Part shown: positions 17,935-25,502 of the stretch, in pieces
Position numbering within the stretch: position 1 is the stretch's first letter
Layout of the letters: each line of letters opens with the position of its first letter
Assembly (NCBI GenBank): GCA_023427985.1
Contig: JAEYZM010000008.1
Span: forward strand, 62,001 to 126,000
Length of the DNA stretch: 64,000 bases
From: Bacteroidota bacterium
GTDB taxonomy: Bacteria; Bacteroidota; Bacteroidia; Sphingobacteriales; Sphingobacteriaceae
Direction: 5' to 3'
Made by a program: the position numbers and the translations under genes
The notes under the pieces: model-generated
The model's input: only the letters and a program-made list of their open reading frames with translations
Databases searched by the model: none
What the model was told of the DNA's origin: nothing

Positions 17935-18513
17935 ATGGAATCAGAAGAATTATTCAAACAAAACATTCGATCGAGAGTTAATATTTCTGACAATGACTTG
18001 TTGAAAATATTTTCAAAAGCACATCAGAAAAAAATTAAAAAAGGGCAGTATATAATTCACTCTGATGCTGGTGTACAAAAAACAAATTTCATTGTGAAGG
18101 GTGCTGCAATTGGCTATTTCATAGATGCTGAAGGTGCGGAACATGTGATTCAGTTTGCTTTTGAAGGCTGGTGGATAAGCGATTTATACAGTTATATAAA
18201 AGCAGAGCCTGCTATACTTAATGTAGTGGCAATTGAAGATTGTGAGATATTACAATTTAATGCGAGTGATATCAATCAACTCTATGATGAAATACCTGCA
18301 TTAGCAAGATATTTTCTAATAATTACTCAAAATGGATTTTTGAATTTTCAGTTGAGGGTTTTGAATAATTTATCGATGAGTGCAGAAGAAAGATATTTAG
18401 AATTTATAAAAAAATATCCAAAAATAGAATTACGTTTAGCGCAAAAACATATAGCATCGTATTTAGGTATGAGCGCAGAATTTTTAAGTAAAATAAAAAA
18501 GAGATTAAGTTAA
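17935..18513 (+). CDS. Crp/Fnr-family transcriptional regulator
   Basis: The protein is 192 residues long. It has a cyclic-nucleotide-binding-like beta roll (about 25-120; KKGQYIIHSDAGVQKTNFIV, then FAFEGWWISDL) and a C-terminal helix-turn-helix (LAQKHIASYLGMSAEFLSKI). The cAMP-contacting E and R of CRP and the cysteines of FNR are not seen, so the ligand is unknown. This form is common in Bacteroidota next to oxidoreductase genes. The stop overlaps the next gene by 1 nt. Confidence 0.88.
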   Translation: MESEELFKQNIRSRVNISDNDLLKIFSKAHQKKIKKGQYIIHSDAGVQKTNFIVKGAAIGYFIDAEGAEHVIQFAFEGWWISDLYSYIKAEPAILNVVAIEDCEILQFNASDINQLYDEIPALARYFLIITQNGFLNFQLRVLNNLSMSAEERYLEFIKKYPKIELRLAQKHIASYLGMSAEFLSKIKKRLS

Positions 18514-19532
18514 TGGAAATAGGTATCGACAGCTTTGCAGCAGCTACAGGAAACGATGGAAATTATTTGCCAAGTGATGTTGCATTAGAATTATTATTAG
18601 AACGAATTGAAACAGCCGATAAATTTGGATTAGATGTTTTTGGAGTTGGGGAACATCATAGGAGAGAATATTTAGATTCTGCAAACGCTATGATTTTAGC
18701 AGCTGCTGCAAGTAGGACGAAAAAAATAAAATTAATGAGTGCTGTAACTGTTTTAAGTGCAGCAGACCCAGTTAGAGTATTTCAAAATTTTGCAACATTA
18801 GATTTAATATCTAAAGGTCGCGCAGAAATTGTTGTAGGTAGGGGTTCGTTTATAGAAGCATTTCCTTTATTTGGATACCGATTAGAAGACTACGATGAAG
18901 TCTTCACTGAGAAATTAGATTTATTATTAAAAATTAGAGAAACAGAAGGACCCATTACTTGGCAAGGAAAATTTAGAGCAGCTTTGAATGGAGTAGAAGT
19001 TTTTCCGAAACCCTTACAAGATCCATTACCTATTTGGTTAGGTGTTGGAGGGACACCTCAATCATTTATTCGTGCAGGTAAACTAGGTTTGCCATTAATG
19101 GTTGCGATCATTGGAGGCGAGACACATCGATTTAGACCATTAATAGATTTGTATAGAGAAGCTGGTGTGAAAGCAGGCTATTCTTTAGAAGAATTAAAAG
19201 TTGGTTTGCATTCATTGGGCTATGTTGCAGAAACAAGAGAAAAAGCCATCGAAGAATTTTATCCGGGCTATGCAGCAGCATTCACTAAAATTGGTAAAGA
19301 ACGCGGATGGCCACCTGTAACACGATCGCATTTCGATTCACAAACAGGATTGCGAGGAGCATTGGTAGTAGGCGGACCCGATGATGTTGCAGAAAAATTA
19401 ATCAGACACAGCGAAGCATTGGGGGGCATCAGTAGGTTTACATTTCAAATGGATAGTGCAGCTCTATCACGTGAGCAATTGCTGAAATCAATAGAGCTTG
19501 TTGGTACGAAAGTTAAACAAGCAATTAATTAG
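18513..19532 (+). CDS. LLM-class flavin-dependent oxidoreductase
   Basis: At 339 residues it has the luciferase-like TIM-barrel pattern: GLDVFGVGEHHRREY, the stretch KIKLMSAVTVLSAADPVRVF, GRAEIVVGRGSF and a C-terminal VVGGPDDVAEKL. Such enzymes use reduced flavin (FMN or F420) to oxidise small molecules. This sub-group resembles the monooxygenases often found beside a regulator and of unknown substrate. It is translationally coupled to the Crp/Fnr gene. Its 3' end overlaps the convergent gene 19525 by 8 bp. Confidence 0.88.
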   Translation: MEIGIDSFAAATGNDGNYLPSDVALELLLERIETADKFGLDVFGVGEHHRREYLDSANAMILAAAASRTKKIKLMSAVTVLSAADPVRVFQNFATLDLISKGRAEIVVGRGSFIEAFPLFGYRLEDYDEVFTEKLDLLLKIRETEGPITWQGKFRAALNGVEVFPKPLQDPLPIWLGVGGTPQSFIRAGKLGLPLMVAIIGGETHRFRPLIDLYREAGVKAGYSLEELKVGLHSLGYVAETREKAIEEFYPGYAAAFTKIGKERGWPPVTRSHFDSQTGLRGALVVGGPDDVAEKLIRHSEALGGISRFTFQMDSAALSREQLLKSIELVGTKVKQAIN

Positions 19533-21138
19533 AATTTACAATAAATTTTAAAGTATTCATTTTACCTTGTTCATCTTCTAATTTAATTAAATATATACCA
19601 CGAATTAAATTAGATACATCTAATGCTGTGTTTGTACTTTGTACAATACCTTTCATAACCAATGCCCCAGTTTCATTATATATTTCATATCTAATATTTT
19701 TATCTGTTTTGATATTTAATTCATTATAAGCTGGATTTGGATAGATTACAGTAGAGTCTAGTAAATTATTATATAGACCTGTTGTAACATATTCATATAC
19801 TGTATCTTTAATGAAATTATAACTTATCACATAAGACCTGTAATAATGAACAGCACCTGAATTATTAGTATGGAAATTATTAGCAATAATTTTTAATGAA
19901 TCATTTTCAATATAGTCTACTGATTTTATATTTAATGCTGTTCTATTGTATTGCGTTATTTTATTGGCTCTAATTAGGTTAAGATTCGGACCCATTTTTA
20001 AGTAATTGATTACGTTTGCATTTTTAGAAATAGAGTTATCGTAAAAATTATAATTGGCTAAGAAAATCAGATTTGTATCAGATTTTGTAAATAAATATGT
20101 ATGTCCGTTTGTGTTTGATACTAAATTGTTGCTATTATCTATAATATCATAATAGAATTCATTTTTCAATTCTCTATTTAAGTTAAATCTACGTAAAAAC
20201 AATTTTTGAAAAGTGTTATTTTTTGCGATACCATATTCTAAAAATGTAGAATCAGAATCAATATAAAAACTTTTTTTATTGCCTAAATATGTGTTATTAA
20301 CTCCTAATTTATCGTTAAAAAGAGTTTCTTTTTTTATTGTTCCAGTTAAATTAAAGTTAATGTAGTAATTAGATTTATTACCATTACCTGTATCATAATT
20401 TATAAATATTATATCGTTATTTCTTATACCAACACTAAAATCATTTAGTAAAGGAGCATTAATACTTCCAGGAACGTTTATTTGAGACAATAACAAACCA
20501 CTATAATTAAATCTTGAAATTTTAAATACTAAGGTACTTGAAGCGTTCGGCCTGAAATAATCAACTAAATAAATACTTGAATCTTTATCAAACATTACTG
20601 CAACATTTGATATAGAAATATTTGGAAATATTGTTGAGTCTATTGTTATGCCATTTAGATCATATCTGACCAATTTGACTGAATTTGGGTTATAAGAAAA
20701 ATTAGTAAAACTTAAAATAGTATCATTGTAACAGAATAAATGATTGTAGTAATCTTTTCCTTTATTTATTACACATCTTAAACTTCTATCAGTTTTATTC
20801 CAAACATAAATTCTATGTCCTATTTTAAATTCCAAGTGTGTACTCACGAGGTAATTACTTGTAGCAATAGTATAATTATTATAATCAATCACTTTTGTCC
20901 AGTTATTGAAATTCGGATCTAAGTTTAATGAATAATTTTCGGTTTTAGTTATATTATAATTCGAGTCAATTAAATAAAAATCTAATGAAGAATAAAGTCT
21001 CTTTGAATTGTTATTTAGTCTTTCTACAAAGCTTACATCGTCGCCTAGTTCTTTTATGAAAAAGTTGGCATTTTGAGCAAAAATTGAAGTATAATTCAAT
21101 AAAATCACGAATAATATATATATAACACTTCGTTTCAT
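19525..21138 (-). CDS. Secreted T9SS cargo protein of unknown function
   Basis: The 537-residue protein has a signal peptide (about 1-21, ending FAQN). A long beta-rich, Asn/Tyr-rich body shows no recognised domain but has a repeating pattern such as YNFYDNS and NYDTGNGN. The type A sorting domain begins VIYPNPAYNELNIKT and ends RGIYLIKLEDEQGKMNTLKFIV. The layout suggests a propeller or similar surface protein. It is alone in its transcription unit. On the far side of its start lies a decayed gene that also ends in a sorting domain. Confidence 0.8.
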   Translation of the reverse strand: MKRSVIYILFVILLNYTSIFAQNANFFIKELGDDVSFVERLNNNSKRLYSSLDFYLIDSNYNITKTENYSLNLDPNFNNWTKVIDYNNYTIATSNYLVSTHLEFKIGHRIYVWNKTDRSLRCVINKGKDYYNHLFCYNDTILSFTNFSYNPNSVKLVRYDLNGITIDSTIFPNISISNVAVMFDKDSSIYLVDYFRPNASSTLVFKISRFNYSGLLLSQINVPGSINAPLLNDFSVGIRNNDIIFINYDTGNGNKSNYYINFNLTGTIKKETLFNDKLGVNNTYLGNKKSFYIDSDSTFLEYGIAKNNTFQKLFLRRFNLNRELKNEFYYDIIDNSNNLVSNTNGHTYLFTKSDTNLIFLANYNFYDNSISKNANVINYLKMGPNLNLIRANKITQYNRTALNIKSVDYIENDSLKIIANNFHTNNSGAVHYYRSYVISYNFIKDTVYEYVTTGLYNNLLDSTVIYPNPAYNELNIKTDKNIRYEIYNETGALVMKGIVQSTNTALDVSNLIRGIYLIKLEDEQGKMNTLKFIVNSN

Positions 21139-21185
21139 ATATTGAATATAGAAAAATTATTGATTATAACCAAATAATAATTTAG

Positions 21186-21625
21186 TTTAAGAACCATGAA
21201 TTCAGTAGTTTTAAAATAAGTTGTATATCAATATTCAGTTTGCATTTTTGCTTTAATGACACTACCCGTAAGATTAACAAAGTTATAGCAAATATTCAAT
21301 TAATTAATCAAAGACTAACTGAAATAGACACAATAGCTGAGCAACATCAGTGGTATAATTGTACTAATTATGAAATAATTATTTTAAACAAGCTATAGTT
21401 ACTTCGGATAATTCTATACGATAAAACAATAAAAAAATATCCTAATCAGAGTGATTCATTAATTTAAATATCAAATGTAAACGGCAAAATTGATAATAGT
21501 ATTTTTGGTAATATAGGTCAAAAAGATTTTGAAAATCAAACAATACAAATCATCAAATAGTTATAGGTTTTTTGAATGTGGGTATGTATATGATTGAAGT
21601 AAGAAGTAGAGACGGTGTTTTATAA
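21186..21625 (+). pseudogene. Decayed T9SS cargo gene (remnant with sorting domain)
   Basis: No intact gene lies between 21139 and 21644. In frame from 21186 one reads NDTTRKINKVIANIQLINQR and IDTIAEQHQWYNC up to a TAG at 21396. The same frame continues with KKYPNQSDSLI, a TAA at 21465, then ISNVNGKID and IFGNIG. After a frameshift the end of the domain appears from 21548 as NHQIVIGFLNVGMYMIEV and stops at 21623-21625. YPN...NVNGK...GMYMIEV is the plan of a T9SS type A domain, broken by two nonsense codons and one frameshift. The parent protein cannot be identified. Confidence 0.6.
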
Positions 21626-21644
21626 TAAAATATTGAAAGAATTG

Positions 21645-21716
21645 TGGCCCTATGAGGAATCGAACCTCAACCTAAAGAACCGGAATCTTTAATTCTATCC
21701 ATTAAACTATAGGGCC
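21645..21716 (-). tRNA. tRNA-Arg (anticodon CCG)
   Basis: The minus strand folds into a full cloverleaf of 72 nt. The acceptor pairs GGCCCTA with TAGGGCC plus discriminator A. The anticodon stem AAAGA/TCTTT holds the loop TTCCGGT, giving anticodon CCG. The T arm is TGAGG-TTCGATT-CCTCA. CCA is not encoded. Confidence 0.93.
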
Positions 21717-21740
21717 GATGCAAATATAAGGTTTGGAAAA

Positions 21741-22865
21741 TTATTGATGTATGTTTTTTTCCAATTCTTCGGATGCGCTCCGTATGATTTCATCAAATTC
21801 TTGAGAGGATTGTTTGATGTATTCCACTACTTGTTTATCGTTCTCGTCAATTGTTGAACTGTCCTTTAGCATTTGAGTTAATCCTAAGAGTCGAGCAATA
21901 GGGGCACGAATGATATGTGAATGCATCCAAGTAAGCTCACGCAATCGCTTATTCTGTTCTTGTAATTTATCGAGCGTTTGTGAAAGTGCTTCTTGTTTGA
22001 TCATCAATTCCTCCGTTTTCATCGCAACCAATCTGCTTAATCGTGATGGTAAATAAGCGAGATAGGTCGCAAATATTCCACTTAATACAGATAGTAAAAA
22101 GCCAAACAAAATGGAACCAATAAATGTGTCCAATCCAATAGGATCTTTACTCGCAACTTTCAATTTCCAAGATCCAATTGGGATTTCTAATTCAACAATC
22201 GGCAGCCCTTCAAATGATGCATCTTCTTGAATAAAGGTTTCTCGCTTTTTATTATAAGGTGATACTTTTGAAATTTGAAAAATCAAATCACTATTCTGCG
22301 GATCCCTTATTTGCACTACTTTTAAGAGCGTATCAAAATTTATCACCACTGCAGAAAAACCTTTGAACTTGCCATCAATAAGTATGGGCATTCTGCCAAC
22401 TATTCCAAAGCCACCTTGCTTCAACGCAAATGGACCACTGAAATAAAAATCATTTTTTCGTAATGCTATCAATGCTTCAATATTTCGATTGGTATCACTT
22501 AAAATATCGTAACCAATAATTGCCTTGTTAGGTAAGTATGGATATACTTTTTTTATCACACCGCTATCCGTTAATTCAATAGCAGAAATTATCGAATTGG
22601 TATCCAACAATTGCGATGCGGTGTAGTCAAAATCTTTTGGCTCGCCGTAATTCTCAACAATAAAAGCTAAAGTTTTTGCTTGAGTTTTTGCATTGTTTAT
22701 ATGCGTTTCAATATTCGATTTAGTTGAGAACGCCAATTGCAAAAGCGTGTTGTATTCCACCTCTTTATAATAGCTGTATCTATTATAAATTAGCCATGCA
22801 GTTGATAAAGCTACAAGCATTGAAACGAACACTCCTATGAATATGGGCCTCTTCATAGGAATCAA
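21741..22865 (-). CDS. CHASE-domain membrane protein with a histidine-kinase DHp helix pair but no ATPase domain
   Basis: The order in 374 residues is: transmembrane helix (about 8-27), a periplasmic CHASE-like sensor domain (about 40-230, with GGFGIVGRMPI near 152), a second transmembrane helix (about 245-268), coiled coil, and an H-box WMHSHIIRAPIARLLGL in the last 65 residues. The protein ends there; the HATPase_c domain is missing and a tRNA gene follows after 24 bp. Related DHp-only proteins do occur in Bacteroidota. It may pass phosphate or dimerise with other kinases. The start is a TTG at 22865, 4 nt after a TAATTTTG box; an ATG three codons on is the alternative. Confidence 0.75.
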   Translation of the reverse strand: MIPMKRPIFIGVFVSMLVALSTAWLIYNRYSYYKEVEYNTLLQLAFSTKSNIETHINNAKTQAKTLAFIVENYGEPKDFDYTASQLLDTNSIISAIELTDSGVIKKVYPYLPNKAIIGYDILSDTNRNIEALIALRKNDFYFSGPFALKQGGFGIVGRMPILIDGKFKGFSAVVINFDTLLKVVQIRDPQNSDLIFQISKVSPYNKKRETFIQEDASFEGLPIVELEIPIGSWKLKVASKDPIGLDTFIGSILFGFLLSVLSGIFATYLAYLPSRLSRLVAMKTEELMIKQEALSQTLDKLQEQNKRLRELTWMHSHIIRAPIARLLGLTQMLKDSSTIDENDKQVVEYIKQSSQEFDEIIRSASEELEKNIHQ

Positions 22866-22869
22866 TTTA

Positions 22870-22877
22870 CAAAATTA
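22870..22877 (-). promoter_or_regulatory. -7 box TAATTTTG of the CHASE gene
   Basis: TAATTTTG ends 4 nt before the TTG start at 22865, and a TTG lies 23 nt upstream of the box. The spacing matches the other leaderless-type promoters in this window and supports the TTG start. Confidence 0.45.
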
Positions 22878-22891
22878 AACCGATACTAATT

Positions 22892-24694
22892 TTAATTTTT
22901 CAAGAACTTTCTATACTCGGCTCCAATTTTCAATAAGTATAGACCTTGTTGTAACATAGATACATCGATACTTTCTCTACCCATTCCTTCCAATCGCAGT
23001 ATTTGCTTGCCTTGTAAATCCCAAACCTCTATTACTTCTCCCAGTTTTAAATGCACATCTCTCAAGAATAATTTATCTGATACTGGATTAGGATACACTT
23101 CAAATTCTTTATGCCGATGTGTTAGCGATGCATCCAATGCTTCTACGAATTTTAAAATTTTAGTTCCATAAGCAGGAATGTCAATGTTAAAATTGTATTT
23201 ATAATTATTTGCCGACACAAAAAATAAAGAGTCGCTCAATAGATCTTTGATTAAGAAATTCTCTGTACTTGAATCCGATTTTATGTATTGAAAAAATAAA
23301 TCATCAACATTTGTCGAACTAGTATTCTGCAATACAATAATATCTTGTTTTTTATAGGACCTCGAAAATGAATGCACGACATTGTTTGATGAAATAATAT
23401 TTTTTGAATTTCCATTCATCAATGTAGAATCGCTCAAACGTATATCGATTAATTTTTTATAATGATGCCATAATGAATTTGCATCGTTCTGCATCACACT
23501 AACATTGTATGTTGCATAGTTTGAATTCAATGCGCGCCATGGAGTGCCTGTTGTAAAGCCCGCGTGCGTTGCGTTGGACCACTGCATCGGCCTACGAATA
23601 TCTTCGTCTGGTTTTACACCTTTCATTCCTACTTCCTCACCATAATATAAAAATGGAAGTCCAGGTTGTGTTAATAATAAGGAAGCCGCAGCTTTTGCTT
23701 TATCTGTATTGTTTCCTAATACATCAAAAACTCGATTGATGTCGTGATTGGTTAAGAACGAAGCGAACTGATTGTTGGGATAAATTTCTTGTGTCGATTT
23801 TAAAGCGATGCGTGCATCTTGCGGGTTCGAAGAATTGATGCTTTGTAAATTTTTATCGGCAAGATTAAAATCGAAACATACATCCAATGCACCGTTATAC
23901 AATTGCACTACTTCTGGTGCATCCCACACCTCGCCCAATAATAAGGTGTTTGCTTTCCATACTTCACAACTATCGTTTAATGCTTTCCAAAAATTAATGG
24001 TATTCGGATGATTTTTCAATGTATTGCCTTCCTCGTATAAATACATGGCTGCATCCAAGCGAAAACCATCGACATTCATTTCTTTAATCCAAAATTTTGC
24101 AATGTCGAAAATGCTATCGCGCACAGGTGCATAATTGAAATTCAAATCGGGCATGCCCGACCAAAATAAAGCATAGTAATTGCTACCGTTTCGAGGATAC
24201 CATACTTGTTGTCCCCAAGGACCTTGTTGGTTGGGAGGATTATTTTCCCAACGGTAAAAATTTCTATAAAAAGGATCGTTGGCTGCCGACTTTATGAACC
24301 AGGGGTGTTGGGTAGAAGTATGATTGATGACTAGGTCGATGATCACACGAATGTTTCTGGCATGCGCTGCATCGACAAAATTTTTAAAATCATTGATGCT
24401 ACCGTATTGGGGATTTACAGTTTTATAATTGGTAACATCGTAACCGTGATAACTTGGCGAAGGGTTAATGGGCATGAGCCAAATGAGTCCCACGCCTAAG
24501 TCGTCATTCGAATTAATAGCGTTCAAATAATCCAACTTTGCAGTGATGCCATTGAAATCGCCCCGACCATCGGCATTGGTATCGTAAAAACTACGTACAA
24601 ATATTTCGTAAGCCACAGTATTATCCCACCAATTTTTTTGAGCTTGTGTAATAATACCCGATAAAAGCAATAAAGCAGTTAATATATATTTCAT
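22892..24694 (-). CDS. Secreted GH13 alpha-amylase-family hydrolase with T9SS sorting domain
   Basis: The 600-residue protein has a signal peptide (about 1-18). The (beta/alpha)8 barrel of family GH13 follows, with conserved regions DLVINH, GFRLDAAMY (nucleophile D214), LGEVWD (acid/base E255) and LTNHDINR (D318). A C-terminal beta domain and a type A sorting domain (VYPNPVSDKLFLRD to GLYLLKIGAEYRKFLKN) complete it. It should hydrolyse alpha-glucans such as starch or glycogen at the cell surface. The GH13 subfamily is not assigned here. The gene is apparently alone; 26 bp separate it from the CHASE gene downstream. Confidence 0.93.
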   Translation of the reverse strand: MKYILTALLLLSGIITQAQKNWWDNTVAYEIFVRSFYDTNADGRGDFNGITAKLDYLNAINSNDDLGVGLIWLMPINPSPSYHGYDVTNYKTVNPQYGSINDFKNFVDAAHARNIRVIIDLVINHTSTQHPWFIKSAANDPFYRNFYRWENNPPNQQGPWGQQVWYPRNGSNYYALFWSGMPDLNFNYAPVRDSIFDIAKFWIKEMNVDGFRLDAAMYLYEEGNTLKNHPNTINFWKALNDSCEVWKANTLLLGEVWDAPEVVQLYNGALDVCFDFNLADKNLQSINSSNPQDARIALKSTQEIYPNNQFASFLTNHDINRVFDVLGNNTDKAKAAASLLLTQPGLPFLYYGEEVGMKGVKPDEDIRRPMQWSNATHAGFTTGTPWRALNSNYATYNVSVMQNDANSLWHHYKKLIDIRLSDSTLMNGNSKNIISSNNVVHSFSRSYKKQDIIVLQNTSSTNVDDLFFQYIKSDSSTENFLIKDLLSDSLFFVSANNYKYNFNIDIPAYGTKILKFVEALDASLTHRHKEFEVYPNPVSDKLFLRDVHLKLGEVIEVWDLQGKQILRLEGMGRESIDVSMLQQGLYLLKIGAEYRKFLKN

Positions 24695-24791
24695 CTTAGT
24701 GTAATTGGTACAATAAGCATGCCTAGATCCATTAAATATTGGAAAAGTTTTGCAAATGAGTCAATTATCCAAGTAATTGGCTCAAATAAAG

Positions 24792-24821
24792 TTGTGAATA
24801 TTAATATTGTACGTATATTTG
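24792..24821 (+). promoter_or_regulatory. Promoter TTG-N19-TATATTTG
   Basis: TTG at 24792-24794 and TATATTTG at 24814-24821 are 19 nt apart, a textbook Bacteroidota promoter. The predicted leader to the ATG at 24844 is about 17 nt, so this gene is not of the leaderless type. Confidence 0.6.
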
Positions 24822-24843
24822 TAGTCTTAACTAACTAAACTTT

Positions 24844-25422
24844 ATGAAAAAGTATTTCAATCAATTTTTAGCACTAGGTTTAATTTCGAGTGCATTTGTT
24901 TTAAGTTCATGCGAAGGTGATGGTGGTATTCCCGTTAGCATTCCTCAAACTATAGAACACGTATTTACGCTTCCAGCTTCACCTGATTCGTTTTTTACAG
25001 TAGTACAAGAAGTATCTGGTAACATCGATAGTATTTTAGAAGCAAACAATGCTTCTAGAGAAAATCTTGAATCTATTTTCGTGCTTGGTGCATTCATGAT
25101 TGAGATTGACTCAAACGGATTGCCTGTAAATGAATTTGCACCAATTGATACCATAAAAGTATTAGTAGGGGATCTTAGTCAGCCAGTAAGTCAAGATAGC
25201 TTGTTAGCATATATACCAAGATTTGGTGCTTACGCTACGGATTCATTAGATCAGGGCTTTGTAAGTTTAAGACTCAGCTCAACTACGATTGATTTGGTTC
25301 CATATACAGCTAAACCTAAATATAGAATTACAATCAAAGGAAATGCTAATGCACCTTTAACTGCTCCAAAAAGATTCATGTTAAGACTAAACACTAGCAT
25401 GCGAGTTTATATTGCAGGATAA
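24844..25422 (+). CDS. Lipoprotein of unknown function
   Basis: The 192 residues begin with a lipoprotein signal (lipobox LSSC, cysteine near residue 23). A folded domain rich in strands and short acidic helices follows, with no recognised motif. DSFFTVVQEVSGNIDSILEA and a C-terminal MLRLNTSMRVYIAG are the clearest segments. It is monocistronic, with a good promoter and terminator. Acidic residues after the cysteine (EGD) hint at surface export in Bacteroidota, which is an inference. Confidence 0.7.
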   Translation: MKKYFNQFLALGLISSAFVLSSCEGDGGIPVSIPQTIEHVFTLPASPDSFFTVVQEVSGNIDSILEANNASRENLESIFVLGAFMIEIDSNGLPVNEFAPIDTIKVLVGDLSQPVSQDSLLAYIPRFGAYATDSLDQGFVSLRLSSTTIDLVPYTAKPKYRITIKGNANAPLTAPKRFMLRLNTSMRVYIAG

Positions 25423-25440
25423 TAAACTTAGATAATAAAT

Positions 25441-25477
25441 AAAAAAAGCGATTCATAGTTTGAATCGCTTTTTTTAT
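25441..25477. terminator. Bidirectional terminator
   Basis: AAAAAGCGATTCA pairs with TGAATCGCTTTTT over a 5-nt loop, with A-runs before and T-runs after. It lies between the convergent genes ending at 25422 and 25503. Confidence 0.85.
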
Positions 25478-25502
25478 TTATCAGAATTGTGAGCTGTAAA
25501 AC

